Shown here: piece by piece, positions 12,418 to 23,328 of the stretch
How the letters are laid out: every line of letters starts with the position of its first letter
Position numbering within the stretch: position 1 is the first letter of the stretch
NCBI GenBank assembly: GCA_003693705.1
Contig: RBZT01000215.1
Location: forward strand, 62,001 to 126,000
Direction of reading: 5' to 3'
Length of the DNA stretch: 64,000 nt
Origin: Polymyxa betae
Taxonomy: Eukaryota; Endomyxa; Phytomyxea; Plasmodiophorida; Plasmodiophoridae
Made by a program: the position numbers and the translations under genes
The notes under the pieces: model-generated
What the model saw: the letters and a program-made list of their open reading frames with translations, nothing else
What the model was told of the DNA's origin: nothing
The model's database searches: none

Positions 12418-12858
12418 CTACTTCACATCATTTACTGAGTTATTCCATTTGGGGCTGCTGGTGAATATGCAAATGGCGCTGACTAGATCGCCGTCATGAC
12501 TGATAGAGGCATGGGCGACCAGGAATGGGTCCCCAGAAACGCGAATGATTCGAGAGCATTTTCCGGTGTTCATCGACATGCTTGGAAATGGAATCCTATG
12601 CCCGCCAAAAGCCTTGATGGCCGCCTCTTTGACAGCCCATCGCCCAGCTACGAATTCATCACGCCTGGTTTGGGTTTTCATGGAGCTAAGCTTTTGGAAC
12701 TCGGATTCGTGTAGAACCTTAGTCAAGAATCGCTGTCCATATCTGGCAACAATAGCTGATATCCTCGGCACTCGGCAGATATCATGACCGACTCCTAGGA
12801 TCGGCATTATTGGCGGAAGCCCGCTTATCTTATTCTGCCCCTGAACACAAAAAAACAT
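12418..12858 (-). CDS. AcpS-type 4'-phosphopantetheinyl transferase
   Basis: Intronless 146-residue protein of the AcpS family, which moves the phosphopantetheine arm of CoA onto a carrier-protein serine. Visible signatures are GVGHDICRVPRI with the Mg-binding Asp, FVAGRWAVKEAAIKAFGG with the catalytic Glu/Lys motif, and SISHDGDLVSAICIF near the end. In fungi the AcpS-like enzyme (PPT2) serves the mitochondrial acyl carrier protein. Two ATGs are possible: 12858 (used, adds MFFCVQGQNK...) and 12807, where the conserved fold begins. The carrier-domain enzyme AASDH elsewhere in the window is a possible extra client, although Sfp-type enzymes usually serve such domains. Confidence 0.85.
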   Translation of the reverse strand: MFFCVQGQNKISGLPPIMPILGVGHDICRVPRISAIVARYGQRFLTKVLHESEFQKLSSMKTQTRRDEFVAGRWAVKEAAIKAFGGHRIPFPSMSMNTGKCSRIIRVSGDPFLVAHASISHDGDLVSAICIFTSSPKWNNSVNDVK

Positions 12859-13115
12859 TCAATGAGGCATAAAGTGGCGAATTGCCTTATTTTCAAAGAT
12901 TCATTTTTCTATAATTGATTCATTTCACGTTCCTGTCTGCATATGATATGAATGATGACGTCCCCTATCATGAAGACCCGTCTCAAACTGTGCAACTGCA
13001 TGATAAGATTCTCAGTGAACGCTGACGCTGGTCACTGTCTGCTGTAACAGTTGGTAAGAAGTGTGTTTATCGTTCCAGAATCATCCGAGGTGGTCTCACT
13101 TCCAATTCTCGCGCC

Positions 13116-13677
13116 ATGGAAGACTTTGTAACGATCGACCTGCATCAGGAGCAAATCGCCGAGCGAAGCATTACAAGTCTAGCAGCTCAACCGAAATCAT
13201 CGCCTAGCAAGTGGCAGGCTAACATGAAAGGCAAAGATGTTATTCTGGTTTCAAACGCAAATGCTACCCTGGAAATGAACAAGGAACAGACGACGATTCA
13301 GAAAGCGGTCAAGGGGAAAGAGTCACCGATTGCCAAAGAGAATATCGATACAGGTTTTGTAGTCTGTATTCTTTGTATCAATGGCTCATCGATTCGTAGA
13401 ATTCTGCACTACGATCGTTTTAAGCAATCAAGATGGACAAATGAGCAATTTGGCATGCAATGTAACTGTTAACAAAAACGTCGGTTTCATGCCACTCCCA
13501 AGACCCGAACAAAGCAATCCACAAGTTGACCTGAATCAGCTGCAAATGAGATCTGTCAGAATACCGAATCAGACTGTCTCGCTGTCCAAGTTCCAGCTGA
13601 CGCTTGTCATTCTGCTGTTCCTCAGTTCTGCGCTCCTGCTAAAGCAATCAAAATGGCTTTCCTTCTTCGATATATAA
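13116..13677 (+). CDS. predicted tail-anchored membrane protein, unknown function
   Basis: Two exons joined across an intron of about 79 nt (ATACAG/gttttg ... aatcaag/ATGG) give about 160 residues. The N-terminal 130 residues are polar and low in complexity, and the last 30 hold one hydrophobic helix (FQLTLVILLFLSSALLLK) followed by a short tail. That is the layout of a tail-anchored protein of the ER, outer mitochondrial membrane or peroxisome. There is no SNARE-type heptad pattern that I can defend. The start is the ATG at 13116. It lies divergent to the AcpS gene. Confidence 0.5.
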
Positions 13678-14009
13678 TCACAAGTATTTCCCTGCTCCCA
13701 ATCCTTTGATTCCTCAACGTTTAGAATTCTGATGAAAGAAATATGTTTTACTGGCTGGAAATTGACAAAACGATTCGCTGTTACACTCTTACTGCCTTCA
13801 TTTCGTTCGTTCTCCTACAGAGACTCAATTGAATAGATAGTATCAAAATATTTGTATTCGTATTGGTGCTAGCTGAAAAGTCTCTTCACTGATAGAAAGA
13901 AGGGTTTGGCTGATCAGTTTAGGGTTTAGGGTTTAGCAAGCAGGGCCCCGCTTGGAAAAGAGGGCTGCGTCCGCTCCCCAATTGAGATTGAAATTGCTTC
14001 CCTGTATCC
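13678..14009. other. intergenic and promoter region ahead of CHL1/DDX11
   Basis: 332 bases with no coding signal. The only marked feature is the TTTAGGG run described separately, about 75-90 bases before the helicase start. Confidence 0.4.
13918..13936 (+). repeat. short plant-type telomeric repeat (TTTAGGG, 2.7 copies)
   Basis: Two complete TTTAGGG units followed by TTTAG. Reading the other strand gives the CCCTAAA/AAACCCTA telo-box known from plant promoters. It lies 74-92 bases upstream of the helicase ATG, in non-coding DNA. It may be a chance or interstitial telomere-like motif or a promoter element; the sequence alone cannot decide. Confidence 0.6.
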
Positions 14010-16851
14010 ATGACAGTGCAGAAGTTCCCATTCCCATATGATACTCCATATCAATGCCAGGCAGAGTTCATGTCGGCCCTTTACGATGCTCTGCAGCGAG
14101 GCCAGCGAGCCATCTTCGAATCGCCTACTGGCACTGGGAAATCGCTGTCGCTGATCTGCGGCGCTCTGCATTGGCTGACGACTTATAATCAGTCGGAAAC
14201 GACGGCCAGCGCCGACGACTGGATCTCTGCCTTTGTGCAGGAGAAGAAGTCTTCCGAGCAGCAGCGAAAACGCGAAAAGCGGAGGCAATTGGTAGAGACG
14301 ATGCAAAAGCGCCTGAAAAAGCCTACAGCCAAAAAGGCTTCGAAGGAATGCATTTCAGAGGATTTTGTTGTCGATTGGGAGCTAGGAGACATTGCTATGA
14401 AAACCGCTGAAGAATGGGATAAGATCCTAGCAGAGCTCAATGACAACGGCGACAACTTTGAGGAGGAAGAAGATGAGCCGGTCCTTGCGTTTCCATTTTC
14501 TGTTTCGTTTTCAGTGATATATCCTTCTGCTTAGGTTATACAGATACTTTATGCAACCAGAACCCAGTAGGTGCCTTCAAGGCTTCTCTACGTGACGCTG
14601 AGCTTTGACCAGCTCTCAAATTCGCCAGTTCATGCACGAGTTCTTGAAAACGCCATTTGTTGGTCAATGTACTTGTGTGCCGCTCTCGTCCAGAAAACAT
14701 CTCTGTGTTAATGATGCTGTGCGACAACTGTCACCTGCTCTGATCAATGACGCTTGCCTTGATCTAATCCAATCAGGATCGAAGAATTCTGTAAGGAAAA
14801 CTAGCTGCGGAACTTGCCTTAGCTGAAGGTATTCAGCGCTGCGAGTTCTTATCGGGTCCACAGCAAGTAACTATGGCTGCTTATGCCTTAGATAAGGCAT
14901 CGGATTTAGAAGACCTTCAAAAAAAAGGTTCTGAACTTGGCGCATGTGCTTATTTTGGGACGCGTCGTGCTGCCCAATCGGCACATTTGGTTGTGGTCCC
15001 GTATCCGAGCTTGTTAAGCGAGTCAACTCGGGATGCGCTTGGCATCAGATTGAAAAACAATGTCGTCATTATCGATGAGGTGCGACTTCTGGAATATTGA
15101 GCAACCTTGATTAACTGATTTTTAGGCTCATAACCTTATTGAATGTATCAACGAGATGCATAGTCATATGATCGCGCTCGATGTGGTAACACGTTGTCGA
15201 TCAGCATTAGAGGCGTATCTAGAGAGATACGAGTCGCGAATGAAACCCTCGAACTCCACTCAAATTAAGCGACTCTCTTTCATTGCGAGCGCTATCATTA
15301 ACCATCTGAAACGGTAAGCTGCTCTTTTCGTCTATTCATAATTTTATTACCAGTATTGCCCTGTACGATTTGAAATAGCGGTGATTGGTGATTGTTTTCC
15401 AGGTTATCCGAATCCGAATCTACCCGAATTGTTACTGTGAATGATTACCTGTTTGAGCTTCAAATCGATAATCAAAACCTATGGGAACTAGCCACCTGGA
15501 TAGAAGGCAGTGGGTTTATCAAAAAACTGATCGGGTTCATGGATCGGCATGGACAATCGGAGGACAAAATAGACATTGTGAAGCCCAACATGAAACCGAT
15601 GTCTGCTCTAATCGCTTTTAAATCATTCTTCATGTCCTTGACAAATGCTGATTGCGACGGTCGCGTTGTATGGCAATTAATTCGCATCGTTAAGTTTTCA
15701 GCCCTGACACAATTCTTTGCAGGTTGTCGATAAGGCCAACAAAACTGCTAGATTCCTGCTTCTGAATCCAACGAAACTGTTTTCGAAAATCGCGAAAGAA
15801 GCGCGCTGTGTAATCCTGGCAGGTGGGACCATGCAACCGCATTCGCTCTACAAACAACAGCTTTTTGGAGATCAGGACGATGTTCGATTATTCTCATGCG
15901 GACATGTTGTCCCTAGCTCAAATGTTCTCGCGGTTGTCATGACAAATGGTCCCACTCGAGTTCCATTGAATTTCACTTATGCAAACCGCTCTAACCCTGA
16001 CCTACTGTTGGAGCTTGGTCGTACTCTCTGGTAAGTTTGTTGTATTCAGTGGTAAGTTATTTATCTTATCGTGATGCAGCAATTTGATATCCGTCGCACC
16101 GGCAGGCGTAATCTGCTTCTTTCCGTCATATGCTTTTGAAGATGAAGTCATGAAATTTTTCGATCAGCATGGCTTTCTAAAGCGAATCACGGCTAAGAAG
16201 CGAATATTTCGCGAACCTCGTGAGGCCGGTTCAGTTCAGAACACCCTCAACAAATTTGCCAAAGCAGTGCACGAATCACAATCTGGTATGATGAAGGCTT
16301 TTTCTTGATAACTTAACGATTAACTGCTCAAAGGGGCGTTCCTGGCCTGTGTTGTCGGTGGTAAAATGTCTGAAGGGATCAACTTCAGCGATGACCTGGC
16401 TAGGGTACTGGTCGAACAAACTTATAGTGACAAAGCTCTAATGTTTGACAGCTTGTGGTGGTGGTAGGTATGCCATACCCCAATCCGAATGATCCCGAAC
16501 TGCAAGAGCGCATGAGCTACATGCGCCAGCAAAAAGGCGCCATGACGTCAGATCAATATCTGGAAACCCTCTGCATGCGCGCTGTTAACCAGGTATATCC
16601 AACATTCAACAAAGTTGGTTTTACCTACCTGAGATTTGCAGAGTATTGGGAGAGCAATTCGGCACCGAGATGATTATGCTTCCATCGTGCTTGTAGATGA
16701 GAGATATACTCGACCTAGTATTCAGCAACAAATCCCTTCCTGGATCAGGGAATCGACAAAAATCGCAGGATCTTTTGGAGAAGCGTATGCTGCTTTAACC
16801 CGGTTTTACAAAGTCGCACGACTAAATCCAGCAGCAGCGAGCTCCCATTAG
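14010..16851 (+). CDS. CHL1: CHL1/DDX11 family Fe-S DEAH DNA helicase
   Basis: Superfamily 2 helicase needed for sister-chromatid cohesion and fork repair. Motifs in order: Q-motif [16 protein letters not shown], Walker [21 protein letters not shown] (motif Ia), four Fe-S cysteines (HLCVND, NDACLDL, SRCEF, GACAYFG), VVIIDEAHN (DEAH), [30 protein letters not shown] and QSIGRAIRH. About ten introns of 40-60 nt were placed by matching DDX11; every join keeps the frame. One splits the DEAH box between Glu and Ala, and another ends the QSIGRAIRH block. The acidic Lys-rich insert after Walker A is shorter than in human DDX11. All catalytic and cluster-binding residues are present. Confidence 0.93.
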
Positions 16852-16971
16852 TCGTTACGTACTCTGCTTTACCTATTTATTTCATAGATTTAAATGTGTA
16901 TTTATTAAAATGCTGCGAAGAATGCCAATCTCTCGAACGAGTGCAAGAACCAATCCATCTCGTTAACAGAT

Positions 16972-18505
16972 CTATGCACTGCTTGGCGGCGTTGCAATAG
17001 GCTTTTGAAGGTTAGCACGCTGCAATGCAGATTTAGTTTGTAAGCATCGTCTTCGAATGGAATCAAGCTCAATAGCCATCTTTATGTCATCTTGGCTCAA
17101 GGTTTAGAATGCAAACATGATGTCTGTTAACCCGCTAACCGATCCATTGCTGGTTTTCTTCAGTCGAAGAGGAAATCACAGTAATCGTTCCGACAACTGC
17201 TGAAGTCAGCTGCATGGTAATCGCTGATAAACGCTTCACCGAAAGGCCACCTATTGCAATTATTCTGTTCAAGCTTGCCGTCCGACCATCGCTGTTCATA
17301 GCCCCATATAAGATCAACTGAATCCAAATTTGCAAAGATTTGGATTGATCACACCAAAGCTTACGTCATTGCAAAGCATAAAGAGACATTGAACGACATT
17401 GTTCGTGATATTCAGTTTACGGCGCCTCATCTAAACCCATTTCAGAGGCTTCTTCTATCATGTTGCTTCGTATCAACAACCTTCATTAGCTTTCCCTGAC
17501 GAATAACATATCGTGCGCCGTTAAAGATGCAGAATCGATTGCAGAAGACGTCACGTTGAACTGCTTGTAGCAGTTGGTTACCTTTGGATTTAATTGGGGC
17601 CAGAAGCCCTTCGATTTCTGACGCTAGATTGCTGATTGCCATCGTAGCTTGCATCAAATCAGATTCGATCTCTATGCTGAAATTGTCATGCAGCCGGTAC
17701 AAACGCACCAATGTCATTAGTAATCGGGCAACTGAATTGTAATCTTAGTTTGACGCATGAAGGAGCGACATGCAATCTCACCGCGATGAACGGATGCATT
17801 CAGAAGCGATTCCAGCCGGACTTCGAACTTGCTCATGATTTCTATTACTGGAGCCATTGATTGGATCCTTCTCGCGGCTGTTAACGTCGCTTCTGTTATT
17901 CTTGCACTGAATCAATAGAAAAGCGATCTCCCAAATGATTGTTACGGTATCCGGCAGCAATGGTCTGATATAATCGGAACAGAGGCATATGCGATAAGAT
18001 CGTATTGCAAATCCGTTCAGGGTTCAGGCGCCCCTCTGCTTGCAGATCTTTAAGGCGATTGTAATACTCTGCGTTCGAAACTACGCGATGCTCCAGCTGA
18101 TTGAACACACAATTTAAATCGGCTTGGATCACAACGCCTTCCAAAGCACTCTTCATTGTTGCCTAAGAACGCTCAAGGCAATCGCTTTCCAACCAGGACT
18201 AGATTTACCAAAACTTGAAGTTTAAAGCGATGTGCACATTCGGTTTTCCAAAATTGTGCAATAATTTTTTCCATGACTTGGTCGAAGGTGATGCGATCCG
18301 GACGGTCAAGGCTCTCGTCAAGCTCCTCATCATTTACATAAATACGCTCGCATAGCAGTCGAGAAGCCACTTCGAGCGATGGCGCTGCATCAAACTCGTC
18401 GACCATCACGCTCGACTTGTATTTCTGAGAAACATGCTGCGGATCCAGAAAATAGCTTCTTTGTGTTCTAGAATACTGTATGGAAGAACAGCCGAAACCA
18501 AACAT
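16972..18505 (-). CDS. DH-PH Rho guanine-nucleotide exchange factor
   Basis: The spliced model of about 390 residues holds a Dbl-homology domain and then a PH domain. The DH part includes FDQVMEKIIAQFWKTECAHR, IQADLNCVFNQLEHRVVSNA, MPLFRLYQTIAAGY and MAPVIEIMSKFEVRLESLL. The PH part includes RYVIRQGKLMKMRRRK, CLFMLCNDLILYGAMN and the closing helix ENQQWIDDIKMAIELDSI. DH-PH proteins load GTP onto Rho GTPases at membranes. Six introns are required; one splits the PH domain after LFMLCND. The start at 18503-18505 is the first good Met, and upstream exons are possible. The gene is convergent with the helicase, 120 bases away. A second DH-PH gene lies at 34.6-36.5 kb. Confidence 0.8.
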
Positions 18506-18593
18506 CCTGACAGGATCGGTAGTGACTGTTGCTGAATGGCAATGCCGCAATCATGTAACTTTGCAATAGATTTATACAGAAAACTCTAAGCAC

Positions 18594-19889
18594 TCAAAAG
18601 ATCTCGGCAATCATACATCGAACACCACCTCCTCCGACTGACTCTATGGTTGGAACAGGAACATGAATGATTTTGCTGACATATTTCAGCAGGCGAGAAC
18701 GCTGGTCTTCGTCAAAAGCCTCATATGCTTGAGTAGACATTGCTAATATGGGATGGCCCATTTTGTTCTCTGCAAAACAGTTTTTGATCAGAAGTTAAAG
18801 CAACATAACAGCGAGTTCTAAAATCAGAGCAAGGAATAAATAAGTAATATGACAAAAAACATACCAAGTTCAAGGATGTTCCCACAGAAGGCACCCATTT
18901 GCTGCTTGGTAATCTTGATCACATCGCGATTCTCTGAGAGATCCTCTAAAACGACGCGTCGCTGCACAGGATCGACGATAGCTTCAGCACATATGACAGT
19001 AAATTTACTGCCTATTGTGAGAATCAAGATTGGAGTGCCTGATAACAACGATGCTAACCGATCGCCATAAGAACATTGGTATGATATATCGGGGCATCAT
19101 TGGCGTCTAAGGCATAGAACGACACGAGACGATAACCAAGCTGCCTTGACCATTCTTCAGCAAGGCTTAGATGTGTTCGCTCTGAGACGGAGGCGTAGCA
19201 AACACGGTTAATACGATCTAACACTATGCTGCCTATAACAGTCTTAATAAACAAAGAGAGAGGAAGAACCAATTACCAGTTCCTTCGAGGAATTGGGGGT
19301 CTAGATTCGATTCATAGGGTGTCAAATCGATAACTTTTTCATAGGATCGGATGGATCGAATTTTATCGATGATCTCGGGTCGCCGTTCATTCCGACGAGT
19401 GACGGGCTTCATTGGATAGAGTATCAAGGTTGAGTTTCCACCGGCGCATTCTATCAAGTATAAAAAAAGGTGACTAATCAAGCTAGGCCAGACCACATTA
19501 CCCCCAACACAATGAGTCGAGAACCAGTTATTAGGAAACACAGCGTCAGGTGTGTCGAAACCTGGGTCGCTCACCAAATAAACCTAGTAACTTCATTAGC
19601 AACAAAAATTAAGGCCCGATGCTTTGCCAATTGAAAAAAAACTGAAATAGTGATTACATTGATTCCAGCGTGAACTAGTGCAGAGTATAAATTTTGAAAT
19701 TCGTGAAGGGCATTCCGTCGAATGATCGAATCCTCCTCAGCAGGCTTGTACATGAACTTGTTATCTGCGGCAGCTGCAGGATTGTACCCAAATGCGACAG
19801 GAACAACCATCAACACCTACAAAGATATAAATGGGCTAGGTGCCATCATGGTGACATCTCAATACATTATTCGAGCTCTGTCGAGGCAT
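18594..19889 (-). CDS. CtlX / DDAH-like amidinohydrolase
   Basis: Family of the pentein fold related to arginine deiminase and dimethylarginine dimethylaminohydrolase. Exons give MPRQSSNN/VLMVVPVAFGYNPAAA, FPNNWFSTH (substrate-binding), LYPM...RRNERRPEII, QFLEGTGN, MGHPILAMSTQAYEAF and the C-terminal nucleophile block ESVGGGGVRCMIAEIF with the catalytic Cys. It should hydrolyse a guanidino compound such as citrulline, arginine or a methylarginine; the substrate cannot be told from sequence. The start is at 19887-19889, but the reading frame upstream is open and continuous with the neighbouring unknown gene. The stop is at 18594-18596, 88 bases before the RhoGEF start. Confidence 0.85.
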
Positions 19890-20426
19890 AATTTCACTTT
19901 TTGAGTTTAGATCTGAGACGATGATACAACGCTGACCGAATCGGCGAACAAGATAAGAATATAGTTCAACATCAGGACTGGTTAAAACCCAGGAATCACC
20001 TTCCAGCATATACTCATCAACGAGGCGTGGTTTTTCACGAGCAATTGCATCTATCGCCAAAATCTTTTTTTTCTCCGACCCTTCCCGCTTTTAGAAAGGC
20101 AAGTTTGATCAGAGAAAATTTTTTACTTACCATTACAGGGCAAAAGACATAATACATCGGCAAGGGTGGGACGATTTAAGACGCGATCAAACGGATTGTA
20201 TACAATAGCAATTCGGTTGCCTTTGAAAACATTGACATTTTTATGAATCGCGGCTAGCCATGATGCACTCCTATACTACTGTGAGTCGGCAACCTGTCCA
20301 GGCACAGCATTGATACGTGGAATTAACGCCGCTGTAAAGCAGAAGCAGGTCGCCGATAACTAGGATATCGCGATGGTTACCGGCGTCTAGTATCGCCTGA
20401 TGCACTGATGATGAGAGATCTGCCAT
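19810..20426 (-). CDS. unknown protein overlapping or fused to the CtlX-like gene
   Basis: Exons start at the ATG at 20424-20426 (MADLSSSVHQAILDAGNHRD). The join across a short intron gives AAIHKNVNVFKGNRIAIVYN and VLNRPTLADVLCLLP, and a further intron leads to KKKILAIDAIAREKPRLVDE and VELYSYLVRRFGQRCIIV. The composition is protein-like, but no family was recognised. The frame then runs without a stop straight into the codons that begin the CtlX-like protein. An alternative donor (AAAAA/gtgaaat) would end it at 19810-19812, inside the neighbour's first intron. It is either a separate gene with an overlapping 3' end or the N-terminal half of a fusion. Confidence 0.5.
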
Positions 20427-20540
20427 GCCAATAGACGAATGGCATCAACAGGGAGACGAGAGGCGCCGCTTATACACTGCAGAGTTGTCTGCTGTGTAGG
20501 CTGTAGGGACCCTATTTCTACGACCCCATTGTTAGTCGGG

Positions 20541-20990
20541 TCATCCCTTTAACGCGAGGACCCCAACACCCCATTCCTGTTTAGAGCCGTGAGGCTGAGC
20601 CCGATTCAGACAGGATTGGGTTGTGATCCATATTATTGCTCGTCGATGTTGTTTGTTGACGATGCTTTGATTTGCCTCAATGATTTTCTTTTTGGCAAAG
20701 CATTGAGGGAAGGGATGTATCAGAGAGGAAGACACTGCTGCCAAGCCTCTCTATCTCCGGTTCTTCGGCAAGATTGCCCAGCCTATGCCGCTCTCTGCCA
20801 CGATCTATGATCAGTTTAATGTCTCTTCCTCTTGTAAAACCTTCTGGACGACATGACTTCTTTCTATACAATCCACACTGCCAGCGTTTAACACTTGGTT
20901 TTTGCGAACTTAATGGCAGCAGTTTGCGATTATTCAGTTTGCGAAGGGCATTGAATGCACTGTGTGTCCACTTCCGTAACTGTTAGTAAT
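20541..20990 (-). other. possible coding exons, gene not resolved
   Basis: From about 20990 to 20679 there is a run of over 100 stop-free codons on the minus strand with a basic, protein-like composition (SVKRWQCGLYRKKSCRPEGF, RLGNLAEEPEIERLG). It is preceded by an acceptor-like CTAACAG but has no upstream exon that I could find. A second frame (FAKKKIIEANQSIVNKQHRR) follows to 20541. No function is recognised. It lies just downstream of the CFAP210-like stop, and the AATAAA near 20990 is a possible polyadenylation signal of that gene. Confidence 0.25.
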
Positions 20991-21009
20991 TTTATTGGAA
21001 ATTTCTTCT

Positions 21010-23172
21010 CTAGAACAGTTCCATTTGCTCTTCATCGTCTTGGGGATGCTCTCCTACTGTGTCTTGCTCCATTTCCCTGCAATTAATATTCTCTGTTGGC
21101 ACTTCACCCTCCCGTCGCTCTTGGTAACTTCTTGCAAGATAACTTTCAACACTAATGCGAGGCCTATCTTGGCATTCTATCTCATCCATAGTACCGTCCG
21201 ATTCCAGAACCGATATTTCTATCGCTGTCTGCCCGAGAGAGTTGTTGGCGCGACAATCCCAGATTCTTTCTTCATGTCTTGACAGCGAGATCCGTTTCAG
21301 ATATCGAATTATGTCTGAATCCGACACCGGATCAGAAGGGCAGTGCCCGAATCGTTGCAGCAATGAGTCGAGGACCTCCCGGTCAATCATAGTTCGAACT
21401 GGAATGTATTGCAACAGGTCATCGCTTTGGTCTTGCTGCTGGGCCATGATGTCTTCATACTGGTTTCGTTGTCGCAAGAACAGCACAACAGCAGGAACCC
21501 GCAATGATTCTAGTGGTTGTACATCTAATGCAGGATCTGTTTCATAGCGAGAAAAGTCGATACCATACAGAGTCATGGCGAAATGGCGAAACACCCTCAT
21601 GTCTGTATTATTAAGAGGACATTTTTGTGGATTAAAACGGATCGGTCGGTCGCTGGGGCCGATATCGCCTCCGAATCGCATTCTCACCTCTATCGGCCAC
21701 CAAGATAACTGGCAACGCTATGCTGTCGCCTTCTTCTCGGTAAGTCGCCATCAAGCTCTCGGCATATCGCTTTAATTTCTCCTTCTCGTCATGGTCTCCT
21801 AATTTCACCATGTGCTGCTGATCCTGCTCCCGCTCGCGTTTCTTCTCTTCCTGGAAAACACCTCAATGCTGATGGAACACAACCGAATTCGTGATACCAT
21901 TTGCACTCTATGAAATTGTGCCAGTTGTCGCGTACGTTCACGATTGGCTCGGCCAGCTTCAAGCTGTGACGCCTCATATTCGGCCAAGGCGCGCTGCGCT
22001 TCGCGCAAATCCCTTTCGCGTTGATGGCGCTCTTCTTGGCGATTTTTAGCTTTGGCTTCCATCTGGACAGCAACCATCGTCTCCATCTCTTGCTGGGCTT
22101 GCTGTCGTTTCTTATTGTTGCCATTTTCGATGGATTGCTCAATGGCCTGAATTTTTTCGCTCTCAGTTTGGGATGAATCGGGCGGCACTCGCGACAGCGA
22201 GTCAATAACGCGCTGGTTGAAGCGTTCACGCTGCTCTCTTCGGATTCGGGTGCGTTCGTCTTGTTTCGCTTTGAGGATATCGACCCTGCGCTGGTGTTCG
22301 TTGGCATTGCAAATAGCCTGTTTCAATTCGTCGATATCGCGAGCTTTGCTGAGAGCGATTTCTTCGGCGTGCGCTCGCTGAGCATTCAACCTCTCTTCTT
22401 TGGTGCGATATTGCTGTCGAATTCGTTCGCGTTCTTGTTCTTCGTCTTCTGAACGAATCTGCGCCAACCTGTTGCGGATACGTTCGCCTTCTCGTTGCTC
22501 TTCTAGTTTCGCCTGCCTGCGCTTGACCTCTGCGAGCGCCTTTTGCGCTAAGATTTCGGCTGCGTTTTGTTTCTGCTTCATTTTGCGTTGCATGAGTTTC
22601 TGATGTTCTTCACGGTCTGCGGCTTCTCGTTCTGCTTCCACGCCGGCTCGGAAATGCTCTTCTTTGAGGCGATCATCTTGCTCCATTAATTTCTTCACCT
22701 GAGAGAAACATCAGAAAGTTTGACGTCACGTACTGTTATCTGAACTTTTCGACAGAACCGACGCTCGATTAGCACTTCGCTAAGTAGGCCTGCACTGGTT
22801 AGCTTCCTGACTGCTTCGCCCTGTTCGAAATGGATTTTCTGCGCTCGTTCAATAATCGTTTGACGTTCGGCCTGGCGGATTCTCTCTTCCTGAGCTTCCA
22901 GCATTTGCTCGCGCTGCTCCGCCAGTTCCATTCGACGAGCGCGAGCCGCCAGAGCCTGTTCGCGCTGAGCCTCCAGCGTGTTTTTCCAAGTCTTTACTCG
23001 AGCAGAGCTCCTTTTCTGTAAATCTTGCATCTGATAGGTAGGTTAGATGATAGTTTTGATATTTGATTACGTTCACTCTTCGCTGGCGAGCTGAGCATGA
23101 ATCAGCATTCTGCCCATAAACGGACGATTTAATTCTTTCCAAATTTAAGCTTGTAATGATCGCCGATGCCAT
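21010..23172 (-). CDS. CFAP210: CFAP210-like axonemal coiled-coil (TPH) protein with extra C-terminal region
   Basis: About 660 residues in at least five exons. Residues from about 30 to 430 are a continuous charged coiled coil rich in Glu, Arg and Gln (trichohyalin/plectin-homology type). The early block RVKTWKNTLEAQRE and the block HFEQGEAVRKLTSAGLLSEV-LIERR resemble CFAP210/CCDC173, a microtubule inner protein of ciliary doublets. After the coiled coil the frame continues into about 230 residues of mixed, partly globular sequence (SIALPVILVADRDMRVFRHF, PLESLRVPAVVLFLRQRNQY) and an acidic tail. The shortest intron is 35 nt. CFAP45, CFAP53 or MNS1-type relatives are the alternatives. Start at 23170-23172. 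Confidence 0.65.
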
Positions 23173-23328
23173 GAATGAGGAAAACCTCTAACAGCAATAC
23201 AGATCGGATCCAATCTCTACTACTTGCGAAGATATTTATCAGATTGTCGGCAACCATCTGTCTTACACCATAAGTATTTTCGACGAACTGAGGTTAGAAT
23301 TATAACTGTAGATGGATATATATTATCT

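Noticed and set aside
1-12858. Bacterial contamination suggested by methylisocitrate lyase and AcpS
   Set aside because: The lyase is split by spliceosomal-type introns and AcpS sits among eukaryotic genes; both families are known in fungi.
13860-14010. A chromosome end at the TTTAGGG run
   Set aside because: Only 2.7 units are present and dense genes continue on both sides.
14780-14850. A 14-nt or 33-nt intron in the CHL1 gene
   Set aside because: Extending the acceptor to GTATTCAG/CGCTGCGAG gives a 46-nt intron, the right frame and the third Fe-S cysteine.
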